DNA of 64,000 nt, taken from assembly GCA_907164885.2 (NCBI GenBank), contig OU015490.1, forward strand, positions 203,985,661-204,049,660, given 5' to 3'. Within the stretch, counting starts at the first letter, position 1, and each line of letters begins with the position of its first letter. The translations under genes were made by a program, and so were the position numbers. Positions 54,275 through 64,000 of this stretch are shown here, in pieces. Below the pieces are notes generated by a model that was given only the letters and a program-made list of their open reading frames with translations, did no database searches and was not told the DNA's origin. The DNA is from Dolomedes plantarius (Eukaryota; Arthropoda; Arachnida; Araneae; Dolomedidae).

Positions 54275-56583
54275 TCATGTTCTATTGCCATTCATCGTGC
54301 TTTTCAAGTAAGTTTTGAGCCTTTGCAGGGTTGAGAATGACCTCTCTGCGGTCGTAGTTGTGATAGGCCATGAAAGAGCAATTTCTAAGAGATGTATCAC
54401 TTCAGGTACATTGTTTTTCAGGCCGTTTTTAGTGCAAAACTGTGCCAACTCTTGCAGATTTATGTTTGGATTTTTCTTGTCTGTTTTTATAAAATTTCTT
54501 TTAGAGAAGCAGTGAAAAATCTTCAGCTGTGAGGAAAGACTTGAAGACAACTGATAAAAGGTTTGGATTTTCCCGACAACAGTTCCATCTAAGCTATCCC
54601 AATCCAACAAAAGCTGGATAATGGAATTGATTTTGTCGTAGTCATTCTGAGAAAATCGAGCTTGGAGGTTACTTACTACAATGTCAAGCCCCGCAAAATA
54701 AATTTCTATTTTACATTGCCCTTCTGCCGAGGTGTGATGATAAAAAGATTCAGCCGCATCATTATATTCAAGCCTTTTTGGTGTCTTCCGTTTTCGAGGC
54801 AAGGAGAGTCTGTCAACATACAAGCCTTTGGTGGAAAAAACTTTGCAAAGTTCTGTTTCGTTCCATAAGTGAATGAAACCTTGATCATTTCGTTGAAGTT
54901 TTATACTGTCGATAACAGCTTCAACTTTACTGAACAGTTTGGAAATGTCTAACGTTTCACTTTGAAACTCTTTCGACAGTATGTCAGTCAGGCTTAGAAC
55001 GTTGTACGTGAGTTTAAGGCTGAAGATGAATTCAAAACTACTCGCCTGCTTTATTAGTCCATCTGCTTCAGCTGCAACCTTTCTATTTGAAGCGTCACTT
55101 GCCACAACTTCCATTGCTTCCAAAACTTCTGGGAGCTGCTCTAAGATAACCCTTATAGCACGGTGACGAACAGTCCATCTTGTTTGTGACAAACTAATCA
55201 GCCTTTTGCTTTTAGCCTCTTCATTTTGTTTACATATAGATTCAAAAATAGAAAACCTCTTGGCAGAAGCATTGATAATATTATACAGAGAATTTATTAT
55301 GGACAAACAATTTCGCAACTGTCTTACTTCTTCACAAAACTGCATAACAGCAAGATCCAACAAATGGGCATGACAATGAGTGTATAATGCCCTAGGCTCT
55401 TCTTCCAGAAACCTTGCAGCTACGCCATTGAACTTTCCACTCATTTGACTAGCACCGTCATACGCCTGACCACGCATTTTATTAAGATTTATCCCAATTT
55501 GCTGTATATAACCTTTAATAACCGAATGTAAGTTTTGACCTGTTGTTTCTGCAACATCAACAAAGCCCAGAAATCTCTCTTTAATTCGGACATTTTCGTC
55601 ATTCTTAGTGATGTAGCGAATGCATATGCTCACTTGTTCACGAGTGGAAACATCTGTTGTTTCGTCCCAAATTATAGAATAGGCCGTAACCTCTTCTAAC
55701 TCTTTCACGATATATTGTATCATTTCACTTTTTATACAATCTATAATTTCATTCTGTATCTGGGGACTCCTGTATGAATGAACTGATGAATTCATCAGTG
55801 CTATTATATCTTCTCCTTTATCTTTTGACCTAAGGTCAAGTAGCTCCTGAAAATTACCTCTATTTAAAGACACCGAACCCTCACAATGTCCTCTTAGGGC
55901 AAGACCTTGTTTTCCAAGGAACAAAATAGTTTCAATAATGAATTTTACATATTTTCGATTTTCTTTCACTTTTTTAGTGTGTGCTGAAGACAAAGAGTCT
56001 GCAACTGTTTTGTCAGATTTTCGGTATTCTGTAAGAAATTAGGTAGATTTTAGATGCATATCACATTTTTCGGGTTTTCAAAATTTTTCCTATGCTTTTT
56101 TCCAGTTTGTCACCCCAATTTTAGTAAATGACTCCTCTCCACGCCCTGTTTTATCTTTGCAAAAAATACGATTAGAGAAACAAAATGCAGCATCCAAAAT
56201 GGGGCTGTATTCAACCCAACCAAATTCAGAATACCACGTTTTCTAAACTGTCTAGATTTTAACTGTATTTTGCTTACCTTGAAACAATCAACAGGCTGGA
56301 ATGGACCCCTAGAAATATCCGCTGATTGTAGACCCAGAGCAGGATCTCTACCACTACTTTCCACCACGTCCATAGGCCTAGGCCATTTTTCATCCACATC
56401 GAGATTCGTTGACCAGGATGGTATCGGCATCAGCTGATTATCACCATAGTTGGACTTGGCACATTTATTAATGCTACTGTCACTACTTGCTTCTAGATTT
56501 TTTTCTTGGTTTAACAAATCAACTTTTTTATTCGAGCTATCGACTTTTTTGAAAAAAGAAAGTACTGATTTCTGTTTTGACAT
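54275..56583 (-). pseudogene. hAT transposase (TTF zinc finger, DUF4371 and dimerisation type)
   Basis: The start MSKQKSVLSFFKKVD at 56583 opens an N-terminal region with SRGPFQPVDCFKVSKIQ, the beginning of a TTF-type zinc finger; the frame then changes near 56230. From 55993 a 572-residue frame carries the core: IIWDETTDVSTREQVSICIR (first catalytic D), GQAYDGASQMSGKFNGV (second), YTHCHAHLLDLAV, then the dimerisation domain ALSWPITTTTAERSFSTLQR and LKTYLKSTMNGNRT. It stops early at 54275, with the last residues of the family readable in other frames to about 54190. Two or more breaks; not active as it stands, but the catalytic core is intact. Confidence 0.9.
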
Positions 56584-57416
56584 TTTCAAACGTACAAAAA
56601 CAATGATTTGATAAAGCGTGCACGAAAACAAAGAATTGAAACCAACACACAAAGAATTACTGACTGGTAGAGGTGGATATAGAAAGTGGTGTGGTCTAGG
56701 CCAGCCGCTAGACTATTAAAATTCTCCACCCAGCGACTGCTTCGTGTTTCCAGGAACACTGATAGCGACCCTTTGTAGCGCATTCCTTGAAGGGGTGCGG
56801 GGGAGTAAGTTCAATGACCCCAAGGGGGTAAAGAGTGTGGTCTGAACGCAAAGGATTTTTAGCCGAGGAAAAAATATAGCATCGAATTTTTGTTATGGAT
56901 CATATCATTGTTAAAATCTATGTTAAGGCTAAAGACATAATCGGAATATTCAGTTTCACAGTTTGAAAAAGCGGGAAAAAACGCAACTTTCTTAAAAGTT
57001 TTCTACAATTTTCCGATTTTAACTGAACTCTATTACGTTTTAATTTATTTCAAGTTCAGTTGGGGGGGGCATGTGCCCCCCGTGCCCCCCCGACGCTACG
57101 CCTATGGAGGTGATGGTAGAAATGGGTAAGCCCCAACTTCATAAATAAACGCTTCCATGTCAAACCGAGACGCCATTGCTGTTTTGTGTTTTGTGGATCA
57201 AGACGCATTCCTATTGGCTGTCATACACGCGGAATCCACAGACGGAAACAGAAAAGTTCAACATTTTCAACTCTGTTTTCCGCCGTCATTCTGCTGGGTA
57301 GAAACGGAAAAAACCGGAAGTGCGTAGATTTTCCGATTCTGTTTCTGTCGCGTTTTCTGGTGAAGTGGAGTCCAGGCCTTACGCTTCCGCTACCGGATTC
57401 TTATGTGAACAGGCCC

Positions 57417-58530
57417 TAACTGTTTATTTACGTAAGAGTGGCGTAAACATCTTGATAATATCTGGGGGTTTTTTTTGGGGGGGGGGGGGATTTTTTAAAT
57501 TTTTTTTTATGGCACGGTTAGTGATGTTGTCTACACCTTGAGTCATTATTATATATTATTTTTATTAAAAGTGTTTGAATTACGACGATCGGGAGAGGTT
57601 CTGCAAGAAATCGTTAATGGTATGTAAGATGACCAGGCGATTATGATCCTTGTCTTCCCTCCAATTCTTTTATAAGGAGGGAAATGATTTAGATAAGTTT
57701 CCGAAATTGCTTTAAGTTTTGCCCGAGAAAATAGTTTTTAAACTGACATTTAGTTTTCCATTATGATAATATACTCATTGCCAGTGATTGTTAAAAAGAT
57801 TTATTAAAAAGCTAGACTTATAAATGATCCACGCTCACTCGTTTATAGAAAATACTGTGGATTCTCGACACAACGAATTCCGGAGGGCCAGGCAAACTCC
57901 TCGTTAAGACTGAAAATTTAATAAATAAACTATTAAAACTGTCAATCCATTTGCGATAAAGAGTAAGCCAATTATTCGGCATTATGAGATAAATATGAAC
58001 TAGGAAACTGGTTCTACTATACATTGATATAAATTTACGCAGATAGTAAAAGTAGTGCGTGAATAGCATGACATAGTGCGCTTGGTACTGAACCCGCCCG
58101 TTTGTCCTGGATTTAATTTTTCCGAATGTAACTAGGAAGCTATGCAAGTGAGATTCCTTAATCCTAAGCTTTGAAATGAAGAACAAAATAAGGCTTTGTT
58201 GATTTTAAAGTATTGCATTTTTTCTTAGATACTTTTGGAAAAGTTAAATCGATCTCTGTGTTTTCTCTAAATATCCTACCTATAAATATAAAATAGCCCT
58301 ACCATAGGACCATAGGAACAAGTGTTTAACTGCGTTCCCTAGGCCAACGTCTTCTAACGCAGATATTTCATAAATTATTCAACGGAGAGCGAAAGTTCCA
58401 ACGAAATGAGAAAAGCAGTGTTCGTAATTGACGTCTTCTTTGACATCAAAGTGCAACACAAAAGCGAAGCAGTGAGTCTTGGGTCAGAACATTGGAGGGG
58501 AAAGTAGCCCTTTTTTGGCGGAGTTACTTT
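57417..58530. other. Unassigned DNA
   Basis: A TG-run junction with 13 G at 57477-57489. Around 57853 ACTGTGGATTCTCGACACAA resembles one end of a Tigger-type element, partner not found. Beyond 58260 the sequence becomes GC-richer without a coding match. Confidence 0.45.
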
Positions 58531-58582
58531 ATATTTATAGGTTGGCGCCATGGTTTAAAACGGTGACGCCAACTTATAAATA
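58531..58582. repeat. Short inverted repeat (hairpin)
   Basis: ATTTATAGGTTGGCGCCATGG on the left pairs with CGGTGACGCCAACTTATAAAT on the right with a small A/T loop. One or two mismatches. Confidence 0.85.
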
Positions 58583-58987
58583 CAAAAGGGGTTCAATTGG
58601 ATATAATGCTAATTCTTATGTTCGACTAGTTTTACTATTTGTGCTGTTTTGTAGTGAGTAATCTGTATTACAATTGTTGATGCAACGATGTTTTTTTTTT
58701 CCTTTTAACTACCGCGTGTAATAATCATGTCTACAGAATTTCAACTTTATGATGTAACAATATTTTAAGAGGGAGAGACAGAAACAAGTCCGTCCAAACA
58801 AGAGAGTTCTTACAGCATTTACCCGCATTCCGTACCAGAGTCCCACTATTGGCATGGATGTTTCTAACAGTTCGGAATCGGCTTAAAGCAGTAGGTCCCG
58901 GCTAATTAGCCCTCGTGTAGCAAAAACTTACCGTATCGCTCTGAACCAATCGTACAGCATTTTAAGAGAAGCATGGAGACTGACTTA

Positions 58988-59557
58988 AGCCTTGTTCACA
59001 TTGCATATGTCAACGTTATTCACATCGAAATAACTTGAACCAATCTCAGACTTTAAGGCTGTTGTGTACTAAACCCTATTGGATTCGCTCACCTCAATGT
59101 TAACCTATGGAGAAAAGGATTGCCGATTTGGATTGAAAGATTTTTGTTAAAAATTATGCTCCGTAATAGAGAAAGAAATTTTACACCTTGGGGTATTTTT
59201 TGTTTTTCTTGATGCAAATATTTTAAAATTTAAATTATTCGGGGAAAATCTGGTATAGTGTGTATTAAACGCTTATAAATTCCTTTGGTGGATGAAATTT
59301 ATAAAATTAATCCTGTTGCAAGGTGCAGAAAAGTTCAGGCTATCTGAAAATACCATTTTTGTTAGATTATCAGCATTTATGTAGCTATAAATAGTAGACA
59401 AATTTTCTCCATATGTTAACATTGAGGTGAGTAAATCCAATAGGGTTAGTACACAGCAGCCTTAACAATTTCGTTGCTAATTGTTTAAAGGTCTGTTGGT
59501 TAAAAATCTTTCGATGCGAGTAACGCTAACGCTGTGGGACGCAGTGTGAACAAGGCC
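58988..59557. mobile_element. Harbinger-like MITE hosting another MITE
   Basis: Ends AGCCTTGTTCACATTGC and, inverted on the right, AGGCCTTGTTCACACTGC. They resemble the GGGCCTGTTCACA right edge of the Harbinger-like element ending at 57416. The target duplication is not clear. A second inverted-repeat element sits inside. Confidence 0.7.
59057..59461. mobile_element. MITE with TTAA flanks and 60-bp inverted ends
   Basis: 405 bases. The left arm (59057-59116) starts GGCTGTTGTGTACTAA and the right arm mirrors it (59403-59461); both include CTCACCTCAATGTTAAC. TTAA lies on both sides (59053-59056, 59462-59465). TTAA duplication points to piggyBac-type or Kolobok-type mobilisation. Confidence 0.82.
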
Positions 59558-60040
59558 TATGTCTGCGCCAGGCGTGCGTGGCCACAGCTTAGATAGAAGA
59601 ATATAAAAGAAAGAAAGAGATAAGCGACATGCTAGCAGCGCGTATTCACAAGCAATTTAGGGTGAAGGGAACAACACGAGGACGGATATTTTTCCCTTCA
59701 GGCATATACACTATGCCCACTAAAGTCCCTTGCCACCCTCTTAACTTCGAAACGGCTACTGCTAAATTCATGAAAGTGGTGTCTAGGTATAGTAAAGTAG
59801 CCATACGCTACTGTGGAAAACTGCGGAATTAGCATTCCTATATCGAAAACGGTACGAGATAGGGAAAAGGGTGATTTACAAAGTTGTAGAGCATCATCGA
59901 TTTAGTAAGAAAAGACACCTTGTGGACATTAATGCGAAGAATAGAACGGTTAAAACGCAAATTTGTTTTTTCGTGATTTCCTACACTGTGACGTCACGAA
60001 ACTTGAAGGAAAAATGATTATCAATCAGGCAAAACACGAC
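59558..60040. other. Unassigned GC-richer DNA
   Basis: A 67-residue frame at 59629-59832 shows no domain I know. The sequence is GC-richer than the rest of the window, so it is probably part of an unrecognised repeat. Confidence 0.4.
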
Positions 60041-60041
60041 A

Positions 60042-60130
60042 CCGCAATGTGCACAGTGGTATATCGCTTGTGATCCCCAATCAAAAGTACCGCGGTTCAA
60101 ACCCGGAGGGTTACATCCTTATACTGATTG
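60042..60130 (+). mobile_element. tRNA-like SINE head
   Basis: A-box-like TGTGCACAGTGG and a B box GGTTCAAACCC (60094-60104) at tRNA-like spacing. No clear tail or target duplication, so it may be a SINE fragment. Confidence 0.4.
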
Positions 60131-60985
60131 TCTTTATGAACAGAGTAGACTACGTAGATCGTGTAAAATAGTGTCGCATCAACTCAACGCAACTTGCGCT
60201 TGGTGTTCCAAATTTTTGCAATATGCAGATACGTAAGAAACGTCACGCCTGTTCACCTGAGACAGCGTGACGTTTAAGAGACATCTTGGACCGTGTCGCT
60301 CTTACCTATTCCAAATTTTCCCTCTTGTTACATTTAGCTTCCCTTTGGAAGCTCTACAATTATCTCAATACAAAATTTTATGACTCCGAAAAGGTTTTTT
60401 TTTTGTTTGTTTGTTTGTATTGCATCTTCGACTTACGCGAATAATTCTTCTCTCGCTTAACATCTTGTTGTTTGTTGCTATGGGCCATTCTTGTTTCTTT
60501 AAATTTTCTTTAATTGTTCATTTTAATTTATTATTTTGTTATATTTTCTTTACTTTAAAAACTTAATTTTAATAGTTAATTTTTCTTATCACCTTTAAAA
60601 ATATTTTATTTTTAATAGTTATGCATTCTTAACTTAATGCTTTTTTTACTGATCACACGTACCTTGATATTTATAACTCAACTCGCTTACAGGAGATAAA
60701 GTCAATCGACCAAGGAACTCCACTACTAAAATACTATTACGTCCGTTGTAGTATGTTGATGCTCATGGTCATGGCTGAGTATTCCAAAGCTGAGTATTGG
60801 GAGATGGTACGGTGAAGTCAGAGTTCAGAGCCAAACTTTTCATCCTTTCCAAGATTGAACGACCTCCTCGATGATAAAAAAATCTCCCATTGCAACAGAT
60901 AAATGAATTGAAGGACTTTATATCAGGGCATTTGGTAGAATTGCAAAATGAAATTACAGACCACTTTCCAGATATTAGTTAAGAG
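60131..60985. other. Unassigned DNA
   Basis: AT-rich in 60360-60660 with a T run and TTTG repeats. Nearer 60985 the + strand starts to read like the upstream part of the hAT relic that follows. Confidence 0.45.
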
Positions 60986-61665
60986 AACTGGGAGTTCAAG
61001 TTGACAAGAGATCCTTTTAAAATCGACGTGGATATACTTCCTGACCATATTCAGAAACAGGGAATCGACCTAAAATGTGATTCTCAAGCAAATGCGGAAT
61101 TCGAAAACATGGATGTTGAAAATTTTTGGTTATGCTATTTCCTCGTTTACCCAGAAGTTGCTTTGGAAGCTTTGAGGTTGTTAGTGCAGTTTTCATCCAC
61201 ATAAATCTGTGAATCTGAATTTTCAGCATTAACATACATAAAGTCATAATATCGAGTAAAGCTGGACGTTGAAAGGGACCTGAGGTGTAATTTGTCACAG
61301 TTACAACCTAATATTCAAAAACTTGTCAAGGACAAACAGTGCCAGCTCTCTCATTAATGTTGTAAAAGTGACTGGTATTACATGCCAACCTCACCTAGAT
61401 CGTTGATTACCTAAAATATATTTGATCTGTATTTAATTCTTTGATTTCATATGTTCTAATAATAATATGTTCTAAATTAAGATATGAGTAGTAATATTAA
61501 ATGTTGTGTATGAAATTATCTATTCTATATTTTCATGTAATAACCAGCTTCAGTTTCATATTCCGATTGTACTACTTGTATTGACCACATATGGTGGGGG
61601 GGGAGGCGTGACCTCACATCAGTGTTCAAAGGGGGGCGCAGAGCCTGGAAGGTTGAGAACCCCTG
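60986..61665 (+). pseudogene. hAT (ZBED5-like) transposase C-terminus and right end of the element
   Basis: The frame at 61001-61204 encodes PFKIDVDILPDHIQKQGIDL and KCDSQANAEFENMDVENFW, then a TAA; the same frame goes on with CESEFSALTYIKS and DLRCNLSQLQPNIQKLVKDK. This is the C-terminus of hAT proteins close to ZBED5. The element ends at 61665 with GGTTGAGAACCCCTG, a hAT-type terminus. The bases after it (CTCTAGGC) would be the target copy; no left partner is seen, so the left part is lost. Confidence 0.8.
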
Positions 61666-61990
61666 CTCTAGGCAATGTTCCATAAGTGCCTAACAGTTCC
61701 TCTGTGCATTGTCGTACGAACTCAAGAAGTGGGATTTCATCAATATAATTTTTCATTTTATACAATTTTCCTCCATTTATAACACTGGCACTAAGTACAA
61801 ACGAAAACAATGGCCACCACCACTTTTTAGAACGAATTCTTACGCGATAATTTGCCACAGCTTGATCAACAAGGTCGACACCACCCGTATGCTTATTATA
61901 AATTTTTAGCTGTTGTGGCATGGAAACATTAATTTTCTTTTTTTCTGCGGCACTCCATCGAGTAGCAGATGCAATAGGTTTTGTAGAAAT
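61666..61990 (-). pseudogene. piggyBac-type transposase fragment
   Basis: The - strand reads TKPIASATRWSAAEKKKINV, then YNKHTGGVDLVDQAVANYRV and RSKKWWWPLFSFVLSASVIN, the C-terminal third of the piggyBac DDE domain (GGVDLxDQ carries the last catalytic D). It is cut on one side by the hAT end at 61665 and on the other by the LINE tail at about 61991. Only this piece is left in the window. Confidence 0.88.
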
Positions 61991-62027
61991 TTGTTGTTGT
62001 TGTTTCTTATCCCCATGACCAGCAGAG

Positions 62028-63029
62028 CTAGATCAGGTCCATAAGCTCGTTCACTCTGAGAAAGTCCAGCACCAAAAGAGGATCTTGAGCCAGGTCCTGC
62101 CTGGTGAGCCCCAGACAGGATAAAATGTGGTCAGGGGAGGCTTGAGCAGTAGAACACTTAGTGCAGATTTCGAAATGCTTACTACCACCAATAAAACTCA
62201 TTGATGACAGATGACCACTGAGGAAGCGAGTAAGTGTGGTTTGATCTCGTCTACTGCTGCCCCGAACTAAAGAGCCACCTGGGCTCCTACTCTGGTACCA
62301 TGTGTGTACTGGTGGTATCGTCCAAATGGCCTTGTTATTTGCCTTACATTTAGAAAAAAGCTCCGAATAAGTAAGAGGAGCGACAGTCGTTATGGCCTCT
62401 TCAGCACCTGCTTTGGCCAAACTGTCCGCAATCTCATTTCCAGCAACATCGACATGGGACGGAATCCACTGAAAGTGGATCCGATGGAAAAGGGAGAGTT
62501 GTTTTAGTTTCCTTAGGATGTCTGCACTAGCACTGTCCCTAACACTATGCTTGTCGGCCAGGTGCTGAATGGCACTTCTACTATCCGAAAAGATCCAGAT
62601 ATCATTAAACCGTGAAAGCGACATGATGGAGTCCAGACTTTCAAGAATTGCAATGAGCTCGCTTCGGAATACCGAGCAGAAGTCCGGATTTCTTCTCTTG
62701 ATCTTTAACTCCTGATCCCGAAATTTAATGTAAATGCCACTGCCCGATCTGTCATCATCAAGTTTATTGCCGTCCGTATACAACTGAACAGCGTCCATGG
62801 GGACATTATTAATTCTTTCGAGAGCTAACTGTTTCAGGTAGCACCGCAATTCCATTTGTTTGCTAACCCGGACAGGAAGGTTAACATGAAAGTGAACCCC
62901 ATCGAGGCCCTCAGAAGGGTCGATAATCTGTGATAAGCTGTGATGCTCTATAGAGCTGGCGAAAAGGTTGCCAGAGACAACCTGTCCAAAGGGACTATCA
63001 CGTTTGAGCCTCTGGTTACTGCTCCATGA
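62028..63029 (-). pseudogene. LINE RNase H and C-terminal region
   Basis: Open from the codon after the TGA at 63030 to the TAG at 62028; the first internal methionine is at 62855. RNase H motifs: VQLYTDGNKLDDDRSGSGI (D), FRSELIAILESL (E), IFSDSRSAIQHL (D) and WIPSHVDVAGNEIADSLAKA (H and D). The C-terminal part has RDQTTLTRFLSGHLSSMSF and a CTKC...H...C zinc-type pattern, ending NELMDLI. RNase H would remove template RNA during target-primed copying. Confidence 0.9.
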
Positions 63030-63998
63030 TCACAGGAATTTCGAAGTACGGTTCTGAAAGCCTAGACTGGAGAGCTTACTGTAATACTTCACCAAACAAG
63101 CATTTCTCCTAAGTCTCAAAGGCTGTAGATTGGCTTCATAAAGTACAATATCATTCGGGCAGGAACTGCGAATGCCCGTGATGATCCTTGCAGCACTGAG
63201 TTGTACACGTTCAAGGCTCTGCAGGTTTGAGTCTGAAGCACTACAAAAGATGGGAAAGTTGTATTCCAAAATGGGTCGAATAAGAGAAACATATGTGTCT
63301 CTAAGGGTACTAGCATCTGTACCCCAATCACGACCCGAGATGTATTTAAGGATATTAATGCGTTTCCTAGCTCTCAGAGTAAGATAATGCAGATGACCAT
63401 TACCCAGAATCTCAGGATCCAAAATAAAGCCCAAATATTTTGGGTGTTTCTCCACTTCTCGGGGCTGACCATGTAACAGGATTCTAGGTCGAAAATTATA
63501 TAATTTTCTATTAGTTGTAAAGAAACCCACGGTAGACTTTGAGGGGTTAAAACATAATTTATGGTCTACAGCAAAGCCCCACATATCAGCCAGAGCCAGA
63601 TTCACAGTCTCCTCAATCTTTCCAATATCAGAGCCGGAACTTCAGAGAACAATGTCATCTGCAAATAGTCCAACTTCACAGTTCCCTGGAATGACTTTTT
63701 CAATTCCTGCAATAAAGAGTGTGAACAAGATAGGGCTCAAAACCGAGCCCTGGGGAACACCTTCAGTTAGTTTAAAACCATTTGAGGTCGAACCATTGAA
63801 CTTCACCCTAATGTGTCTATCTCTCAAAAAATTATAAATCCAAGGCAGAGCTCTACCTCGTATACCGAAATTATCATACAATTTAGCAATCAGCTTCTGA
63901 GTCCAAACTCTGTCAAAATCCCTAGAAAGGTCAAGAAAAGCAGCTATGGTATGATTTGTAGGTTTCATGTTATGAGCGTCTCTGACTCTTTGGCTAAA
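63030..63998 (-). pseudogene. LINE reverse transcriptase, partial
   Basis: The frame enters from the right edge (FSQRVRDAHNMKPTN) and reads AAFLDLSRDFDRVW, LTEGVPQGSVLSPILFTLFI and GLFADDIVL (the RT FADD motif), followed by TGA at 63642. It resumes with SSGSDIGKIEETVN, LCFNPSKSTVGFFTT, KYLGFILDPEI and the thumb-like RARKRINILKYISGRDWG, to the TGA at 63030. Both stops may have been tryptophan codons. The endonuclease and Gag-like ORF lie outside the window. Confidence 0.9.
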
Positions 63999-64000
63999 AT

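Larger units (their letters stand above)
51953..57106 (-). mobile_element. hAT transposon, near full length, hosting a Tc1
   Basis: 5,154 bases with ends CATAGGCGTAGCGT on both sides (right read inverted) followed inward by a GGGGGGG-CACG block, and a perfect 8-bp target duplication GAGGTGAT (51945-51952, 57107-57114). It holds a transposase gene on the - strand, a subterminal repeat array, a foldback and an inserted Tc1 element. Confidence 0.95.
51279..57416 (+). mobile_element. Harbinger-like transposon, host of a nested hAT
   Basis: Left sequence TAAGAATCAGGTA (51279-51291) then GGACTCCACTACACC (51302-51316); the right end read inverted gives TAAGAATCCGGTA and GGACTCCACTTCACC (57359-57373, 57391-57403). 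The right edge probably continues to GGGCCTGTTCACA near 57416; the left counterpart has decayed. A piece of Harbinger transposase lies just inside the left end. The target duplication is not clear. Confidence 0.7.
61991..64000 (-). mobile_element. I-group LINE, 3' part, running off the right edge
   Basis: RT and RNase H lie in one - strand frame that is open from the window edge except for two TGA codons (63642-63644 and 63030-63032), ending in TAG at 62028. Only 22 bases of 3' UTR separate this stop from the (AAC)n tail (61991-62005). It inserted into the piggyBac fragment. The protein end resembles LINEs I know from araneid spiders. Confidence 0.9.

Noticed and set aside
54315..55166. Several + strand frames at 54.3-55.2 kb
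   Set aside because: They are antisense shadows of the hAT transposase.
59629..59832. 67-codon frame in GC-richer DNA
   Set aside because: No recognisable motif and no neighbouring exon; more likely part of an unassigned repeat.
1..64000. CRISPR arrays, prokaryotic operons or canonical tRNA/rRNA genes
   Set aside because: Introns, LTR elements and SINEs show a eukaryotic genome. The tRNA-like segments have SINE bodies or lack full tRNA folds.

Overview
The window is strongly AT-rich animal genomic DNA that carries the 3' half of one Argonaute gene on the + strand, spread over more than 37 kb. Its long introns and flanks are filled with nested transposable elements. Eleven consecutive exons (217-37922) encode about 517 residues with consensus splice sites and consistent phases. 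They cover the end of PAZ/L2, the MID domain and the whole PIWI domain, ending in the family-typical MYFA. The match is to the AGO1 (microRNA) class. The intron sizes, the mix of Tc1/mariner, pogo, hAT, Harbinger, piggyBac, copia, gypsy and LINE elements, and a LINE whose C-terminus resembles those I know from araneid spiders suggest an arthropod, most likely a spider or other chelicerate. That is recognition from memory, not a search result.

Layout. 1-3.4 kb: four AGO exons, a pogo-like MITE, a hAT MITE and a tRNA-derived SINE. 3.5-13.0 kb: one intron with a pogo-like element and a Tc1 transposon split by a young, almost intact copia retrotransposon (LTRs 5597-6093 and 11124-11635, antisense to AGO). 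13.0-15.2 kb: MID exons and the first PIWI exon. 15.2-26.8 kb: an intron with a mariner that holds an apparent solo LTR, an unclassified DDE element with TAGGGTGGAG ends, and a hAT; the last two sit inside an older repeat. 26.8-37.9 kb: the last four exons, with a SINE, a pogo-like MITE, a gypsy relic, a solo LTR and an inverted mariner relic between them. 38-51 kb: AGO 3' UTR and downstream DNA with a hAT relic that carries an AATAAA, a hAT nested in a hAT MITE, a 76-bp palindrome, and little else. 51.3-57.4 kb: a three-level nest, Harbinger > hAT > Tc1. 57.4-64 kb: MITEs, a hAT end, a piggyBac fragment and the 3' part of a LINE that runs off the right edge.

The only clear host gene is the Argonaute. 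Every other coding relic belongs to a mobile element. The clearest points for follow-up are the copia ORF broken only by a UGA in a strong readthrough context (UGA CUA G), its half-tRNA primer site, the SINE and LINE that share a 3' tail, the hAT-derived poly(A) signal just after the AGO stop codon, and the unclassified DDE element.
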